Below are positions 57,997 to 63,479 of a stretch of 63,479 bases of DNA, one piece after another (the first letter of the stretch is position 1; every line of letters begins with the position of its first letter). The stretch covers positions 1 through 63,479 of the forward strand of contig JASJFT010000247.1 in the NCBI GenBank assembly GCA_030770425.1, read 5' to 3'. This DNA is from Darksidea phi. Its lineage: Eukaryota > Ascomycota > Dothideomycetes > Pleosporales > Lentitheciaceae. The notes below the pieces were generated by a model. The model did no database searches. It was not told where the DNA came from and was given only the letters and a program-made list of their open reading frames with translations. A program made the position numbers and the translations under genes.

Positions 57997-60900
57997 CTAG
58001 GACGCCGGTGAGGGAGTAGGCGTAAGAGTCGGCCTGGGATCAGGCGTAGGAGTCGGTGAGAGAGTAGGCGTAGGATTCGGTGCGGGAGTAGGCGAAAGAG
58101 TCGGTGTGGGGTTTGGTGTAGGACTGGGTGACAGTGGAGGATTACTGTCCCCTGGATTGTTGTTCTGATCCGTCTCGTCCATTCCTGGGTACTCGCCGTA
58201 GTGGAGATCAATCTGGGTATTTGGGTCCAATGTTACAGGGTTAACAGCAGGCCGAGACTCCAGGGGTCCAAACGGACAGGTTAACGCAGGATCATCATCA
58301 TCATCGTCGTCGTCGTCGTCATCATCGTCATCATCATCGTCATCATCATCGTCATTGTTCTTGTCTGGGTCTGCCGGATCTTGGAAATCAGAGCCTCGTG
58401 GACAGTTTATCAGAGGAACGCAAGGTGTGCTTCCACCACCACATCCAATTAAACATGGAGTGCCGCAGCCTCCGCCGCAAATAGGACTTGGAGGTCCGCT
58501 ATCCACAGTGACGTGTGGAAAGGGACCGCCGTAGTGATGCTCGTCATCATCATTCTCAGGCCTTTTGGTCGGGTATGGTGAAGGCGTGATGGTTCGCGTG
58601 ACTTCTGGGTTCTTGTCGTTGGTCACAGGTGTCGGTGGTGGTTTGATCCTCGGTATGGGACTGAAGGTAAATCCGCCACCACCAATGAAGGTCTGTTCGT
58701 AAAATGAGATAGTCTGGGTGGTGATGGGTGGAAGTGTGATGGTAGTAGTCTGGAATGAGCGAGTAGTCTGTCCGTTGCTCGTCCAGACAATTTCAAGGTC
58801 TGTGGTATACGGTGGTAAGGTGATGGTAATCGGAGAAGGGAGGACTGTTGGGGGCAGGATAAAATCGCAAGGAGCCGAGCAGGTGACGTGCGGAGCTGGA
58901 TCCTTCCAAATCTTTGGGTCAATGTAGACATCCCCACTGCCACCGCCGCCGCCGCCGTCGCCACCTCCTCCTCCTGGTGAACCTCCACCTGGAACACCCG
59001 GCTCACCGCTTCCATCACCGCCGTTTCCAGGTGTACCCCAGCCGCAATCAGGCTGAGCAGGAACAGGACAATCTCCAATACCCGGTGTGATATTTTCCGA
59101 TGCGATCACACAGTTTGACTTGGAACTTTCAAGATTGCCTACTCATGTCAGAAATTTTGGTGATTACTCGTGAGCTATGGGGATAATCACCATTCATCGC
59201 ACTGACACAGAATTCATAATTCCAAGCACCTGGAAACAGGAAAGTGATTCCAATGCAAGGGTTGTTGGCCACAGTAAGATCCGGTTTCGAAAAATCGGAC
59301 GCATTGTTCACATTGCGATACCAGGCGTGATAGTTTGGAGCACCATCACCAGTGAACTTGAGCTGAACCGTAGCGCCATCTACCGTGTCCACTCTCAAGT
59401 CACGGGGTGTAGCCGGCGTTCCAGAGCCTGGCTTGACCTATAGTTGGACATTCTGTAAGCAAAAGGTGCTTTTATAGGGAAAGGCTGTTATTAACATACC
59501 GACCAAGGTACCGTAGGAAAACCTGGCCCTAGATCCGTCCACGTACTGATTGCGATGACGTGCCTGTGACCCACTGGTAGGCCACTAACGGTAATGGAAT
59601 TTCCTTTGATTCCTCGAGACAATAGGAATACGCAACCACCGTCGACATCATAAGTAAACACTTCATAGAGTTGTATGTTGTAGTTTCCGTCTGGAGGGTC
59701 CCATCGTGCACTGAAACCGTCTTGAGTAGGGTTGACAACAACATTTTTTGGTCCAGGCGCAACGGTCTGATGTACAACAGCAGATGCAATACCAGAATAG
59801 CCGGACTTCGTTACATCTCCGCAACTTGTTCGAACCTGATACTCCCAAGTCTCGCCCTCCAAGACCCAGATCTGGTCGTATCTGTTTGTAGGGAGAGCAT
59901 ACCAGGTTTCTGTCCAGTCTCCAAAAGAGCTCCTTTTGCTCCTGATATTGTACCCTCGAGCGCCGTATACGTGGTCCCAAGTCACGGCCACGCCATACGG
60001 TGTTGTGGTAGCCACCACATTGGTAGGCATAGGACACGATGGGGGCGAAATGTTGCCGGGAACATCAAGGGCACTAGAACCAAATCCATAGTTGCGATTA
60101 AGGACTCGTGAAAAGGCTTGAGCAATTTCGTATTCCCCAAGCTTATTTGGGTGCAGTCCATCAAACGCAGCGGGACAGTCGTCTGGGCCACCTGCATGTA
60201 TAATTAGTACTAACAACTTCATATGAAGATTTGATAAAGAGAGTAGTCGAGACCCACATTTGTAGTTCTCATTGAACCCAACCAGATATATTGGCGACTC
60301 AGGCGTACTCCATGCAGGGATAGATGACGCCAGCATAGCGTTGTAAGTGTTGGTATTGTCGATCAAGTCCTGCCGTCCGTTTATACGGGTGCGGTGAGGT
60401 ACATTCGCGATAGCAAATTTAACGTTGCCCTTCACGCGTCGTACATTGTCAATTAGGGTCTTCATATCCGAGAGCAAACCATCTGGACCATTGACCCACC
60501 AGCCGAGATCATTAAAACCCAGAGCCACCAAAACATAGTCTGGCTGATATGTTTGGATATGAGGAACTATTTCGTTCTTTGCTTGAGCAACTTGACGGCC
60601 TGAATGACAAAAATGGTCTTTGTCAAATCCTGGATCAATGTCCAAGGCATAGCCACCCTTTATGTGATCAGGAGTCTTTGGTTGTACTTCTCCTTGAAGC
60701 AGAGGAGGTTGAGGGGGAGTGGGCTCAGCTGGCTCAAACGTGCCCTGCCATGGCCCGACGAAATCGAAATTTACGTTATTTGCCCGGAGCCATTGCCAAA
60801 GCCGATAACGCCATGTGTCTACAGTTCGGTCAGCGTTGAAAGGGAGCATCTTAACTAGGTGGTACATACAATCGCCCTCGGCCCCATGAGAGATTGAGTC

Positions 60901-61017
60901 TCCAGCAATCATGATTTTGATGCCATTCTGACGGACGTTCAAAGAAGCACCAATAGCAAATCGTGGAGATATCAATACTGTGGTGGTCACGGCCACGAAG
61001 AACTGTTGGAGAAGCAT
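57997..61017 (-). CDS. large secreted SGNH hydrolase with FnIII-like domains and poly-Asp tail
   Basis: Five exons, 61017-60870, 60818-60258, 60191-59500, 59437-59191 and 59138-57997, make 929 aa. The ATG at 61017 opens a signal peptide (MLLQQFFVAVTTTVLISPRF); an upstream in-frame ATG at 61116 lacks one. The SGNH/GDSL esterase domain shows block I IAGDSISHG (Ser41), block III VALGFNDLGW and block V DGLHPNKLG (Asp, His). Three FnIII-like beta domains follow (about residues 300-395, 396-480 and 485-570). After these come Gly/Pro-rich sequence, Cys-rich stretches (ICGGGCGTPCLIGCGGG), 21 consecutive Asp, and a Thr/Pro/Ser-repeat tail. It is likely a wall-associated or extracellular carbohydrate esterase. 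The acidic run could bind calcium (inference). Confidence 0.88.
58291..58353 (-). repeat. ATC/GTC trinucleotide run coding for 21 Asp
   Basis: 63 bp of GAT/GAC codons on the minus strand, in frame within the SGNH protein. The use of both codons suggests protein-level retention rather than a fresh microsatellite expansion. Confidence 0.95.
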
Positions 61018-61133
61018 CGAAGTAAGAGTGTGGAGTCCACTCCAAGTCCAAGATTGCAGCTTCGTAGGTATACAATTGTTCTGGGAATGCTTCTCATTCT
61101 GTGAATTTATGACCATAATCTATGTCTGTTCTG
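61018..61133. promoter_or_regulatory. leader of the SGNH gene
   Basis: Immediately upstream of the chosen SGNH start; it ends where the tandem repeats begin. Confidence 0.45.
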
Positions 61134-61555
61134 TCAATTCCAAGCCTTTTCGTCTGCGCCCCCACCACATGCCTTTCCAAAATTAAGGTAACTAGTCATA
61201 GCTTCTAGTCACGCGGGCTAGGTTGTAAGCCACTACTAGAGCGTAATAGTATATTGGGCCCAATATCGTTCCATCAATTCCAAGCCTTTTCGTCTGCGCC
61301 TCCACCACACGCCTTTCGGAAATTAAGGTAAATAGTTATAGCTTCTAGTCACACAGGCTAGTTTGTAAGCTTAGTAGACTACTAGGGCGTAATAGTTTAT
61401 TGGGCCCAACATCGTTCCATCACTTCCAAGCCTTTTAGTCTGCGCCCCCACCACACGCCTTTCCGAAATTAAGGTAACTGGTCCTAGCTTCTAGTCACGC
61501 AGGCTAGGGTTGTAAGCCACTACAGGAGCGGAGTATGTTAGACCCAACATATCAA
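61134..61555. repeat. three ~143-bp tandem repeats in a divergent promoter
   Basis: Units begin at 61134, 61274 and 61420 with (A)TCAMTTCCAAGCCTTTT and share CCACCACAYGCC, AAATTAAGGTAA, TAGCTTCTAGTCAC and TTGGGCCCAA. Periods are 140 and 146 bp, with the third unit shorter at its end. They differ by point changes and one 7-bp insertion (unit 2). The array lies between the divergent SGNH and secreted-protein genes. Confidence 0.93.
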
Positions 61556-62115
61556 AGAATCCATGCCACCACTCTAATGTCACGCGCAAGGGGCTGCATA
61601 GTAAAATGCATTACTGCAAGGGTTACATCCAAATGGCGCCTGTGAATTCTTGCCAATAGAAAAAAATCGCCCGATAGCGCCACCAATAACGACATGGAAA
61701 CATCCTCTACAGGCCGTCTCACCTTGTAAGAATCTTTATTCTTCAGACCAATCCGGCGAATGGGCTAGACTCTTTTATTTTTCAACGGTATTCAACCTAT
61801 GCCCAATTAGGTTTCTCGCCCGAATTCGGATGAGTTTTGACCTCACGTCTAAGGTCACCAGCTTACTCCGTGTAAGCCGGCTTATACAAATGCTCGTATA
61901 AAAGTGAACTTAGACGGAGAAAGACCTACTCGGGAGATGACAATGGCGAGACACGTCCTTGGCGTAGACCCCATGACTCGCAGTTCAAAATGGCTGGGTC
62001 CAGGCGGTGCCGCATTCTGCTCAGAAGACCATGAGGATATCCGCATTAAATAACAGGCATTGAACTGCAAGCTCTACTTCTTCCCCTCATACTTCTATCT
62101 TGAGGTTCAGTCAAC
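61556..62115. other. promoter region of the secreted-protein gene
   Basis: No coding signal. The sequence before the ATG at 62116 is pyrimidine-rich (about 62070-62105). Confidence 0.5.
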
Positions 62116-63252
62116 ATGCGGAAGGTTATCCGCCTTGTGCTTTGCATTGCCAGTTCCACTCTGCTACCTGTGTTGGCCGATGAAATCGAGCTTCCTCAGG
62201 GTAGTAGCATTTCAATCGAGATCCTCCAACAACTGAACAATGCTCACGAGCTTGCCATAAACCAAAAGGCCCAAGAAGACCTCTATATCAGCTTGCCTTT
62301 ATCAGTATCCAACCGATCCGAGTCAGTCACCGTTGCCAATACGAGTGCTGTCGCCTCGCCAGCCCAGAACCGCCGACGAAAGGCATCAAAGAAATTTTCC
62401 AACTCTGCTCTTGAGCCACGTGCGAACGAGTGTCACGGCGATGTGTGGGTCGAAGGACAAGACCCATGTGAGGGATTAGAAAATGATCCTCGCTTCGTAC
62501 CTTGTTATAAGCCTTGCATGTTTACTCGGGATGTGAGTTGAGGAGGTGCAAAATAATAGTGGTCTTGAGCTAAGAATTTCACCTAGTGGTTCGTCGACAA
62601 CGCTGCTCGAAAGCCATCAAGCAGTCAATGCCTGTTCTACACCAGTGGTCTTTCAGAAACTGCACGAAAGTTTGCAGACCGTCATAACAGTCAATTCTCA
62701 AACCAAATGAAGACCATTTGGCATATCTGGGACCGAGATCCTTGGATGCGGTACGCGGACAGAGACATCGATAACCCAATGCGGTGCATCATCCAAAGTG
62801 ACCTAATCGCAGGGGCAAGGAACACCATACGCCAGCGATACTTTGAAGGCATGTCTGATGCAATGGCATACATGTGTGGCGGCAGAGCTTCAGTCATGGA
62901 CAGGAACTTGCGTCGGGGTCGCACGGGAAAGATCAAACAAGCTGGAATCTGGGGTCAAGTAGAGTTCCCCAGACTAAAGATGGAGGCCGCAAACAAGTAT
63001 CAGGGTAGGGTTTGTAACGAAATCGACGCAATTGGTGAGCAAACTTCGCGTGATACTAATATCTGGTGGAAGAAGTGGTGGGTAAGAGGCGGGCCAGACT
63101 GGCCATCACGTGACGAACCATTCAAAAGAGCATTACTGGGGAAGGATGAATCTGTAGAGGGCTCAATGACCTTGAATGTAACTAAAAGAGATTATGTACC
63201 TTGGGATACATCCGACTTTGATGAAGGAGGGAAAGCGGCTATTGATTGGTAG
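62116..63252 (+). CDS. secreted protein of unknown function
   Basis: Exons 62116-62532 and 62587-63252 (54-nt intron) give 360 aa. A signal peptide is clear (MRKVIRLVLCIASSTLLPVLA). A variable region with RRRKAS (possible processing site) precedes a conserved part. That part runs through ECHGDVWVEGQDPCEG, SSQCLFYTSGLSETARKFAD, IWHIWDRDPWMRY, NPMRCIIQSD, FEGMSDAMAYMCGG and a GIWGQVEFPRLKMEA segment. The CLFYT...A and NPMRCI...MS.A blocks are, from memory, shared by a family of fungal secreted proteins without assigned function. The protein ends in the same tail pattern, DTSxFDEGGxxxIxW, as the NADAR protein 5.3 kb away. Confidence 0.8.
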
Positions 63253-63402
63253 ATAGACCCCCTTACGTAGTTAACAATATCAGAGTAACGATAAACAGCA
63301 TTGCCCTAAAATTAATCTTCCCTGCCTTTTGAATACTCTGAAAGAATCTTGTAGGATGTAGTTTTGATTCCTATTGCCTTTGCATATTCATGGAATGTGT
63401 TT

Positions 63403-63405
<3 letters not shown>
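63253..63405. other. 3' flank of the secreted-protein gene
   Basis: AT-rich 3' sequence. Nothing further was recognised. Confidence 0.5.

Positions 63406-63479
<74 letters not shown>
63406..63479. other. 74-base poly-G run at the window end
   Basis: An uninterrupted G homopolymer fills the last 74 positions. It is not a telomere (TTAGGG or relatives) and is most likely a sequencing or assembly artefact at a contig end. Confidence 0.9.

Noticed and set aside
63406..63479. Telomere at the window end
   Set aside because: The run is pure G with no T/A-containing telomeric unit.

Overview
The window is nuclear DNA from a filamentous ascomycete (Pezizomycotina, probably a Dothideomycete; the class is inference). 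Supporting this are many short introns (43-66 nt with GT...AG ends), genes on both strands without operons, fungal families (THI4, LIM-RhoGAP, Ndt80/PhoG regulator, caleosin, CBM18 protein, GH5), and a Tc1-type transposon carrying a C-to-T change at a CpA site as expected of repeat-induced point mutation (RIP). The right edge ends in 74 consecutive G, which looks like a contig end.

Layout. 0-9 kb: thiazole synthase thi4 (the window starts inside its 5' leader, probably at the last bases of a TPP riboswitch), a GNAT acetyltransferase, and a large LIM-LIM-coiled coil-RhoGAP protein. 11-25 kb: secreted and accessory genes, namely a three-CBM18 chitin-binding protein, a decayed TRI12-like MFS transporter, an SDR related to D-erythronate dehydrogenase, a secreted carboxylesterase, a small Cys-rich protein, a Tc1/mariner element with complete TIRs and TA target duplication, a secreted GH5 glycosidase and a SnoaL-like protein. 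25-36 kb: more than 10 kb without a recognisable gene, rich in microsatellites and C/CT tracts, ending at the 13-nt first exon of a vib-1/xprG-type regulator (36.0-39.0 kb). 40-49.5 kb: conserved housekeeping genes (SRP receptor beta, cystathionine beta-synthase, phosphatidylserine decarboxylase). Between the last two lies a 2.3-kb array of diverged repeat modules, each combining a TATA box, a pyrimidine tract, paired CTAAAA boxes and an ATGGAG box. 50-56 kb: an intact caleosin, two tandem paralogues of an unknown fungal family, a small unknown gene and a degraded second caleosin. 56.7-63.3 kb: a pogo/Fot-type transposase relic, a NADAR-domain gene, a 929-aa secreted SGNH hydrolase with three FnIII-like domains and a 21-Asp run, a promoter made of three ~143-bp tandem repeats, and a secreted protein of unknown function.

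The two least explained signals are (1) the modular array at 45.19-47.48 kb, which lies between two convergent genes where promoters are not expected, and (2) an almost identical C-terminal peptide (pattern DTSxFDEGGxxxIxW, then stop) shared by the NADAR protein and the secreted protein, which have no other visible similarity. Gene models were spliced by hand. Exon phases were checked to add up, but no database search or RNA data were available.
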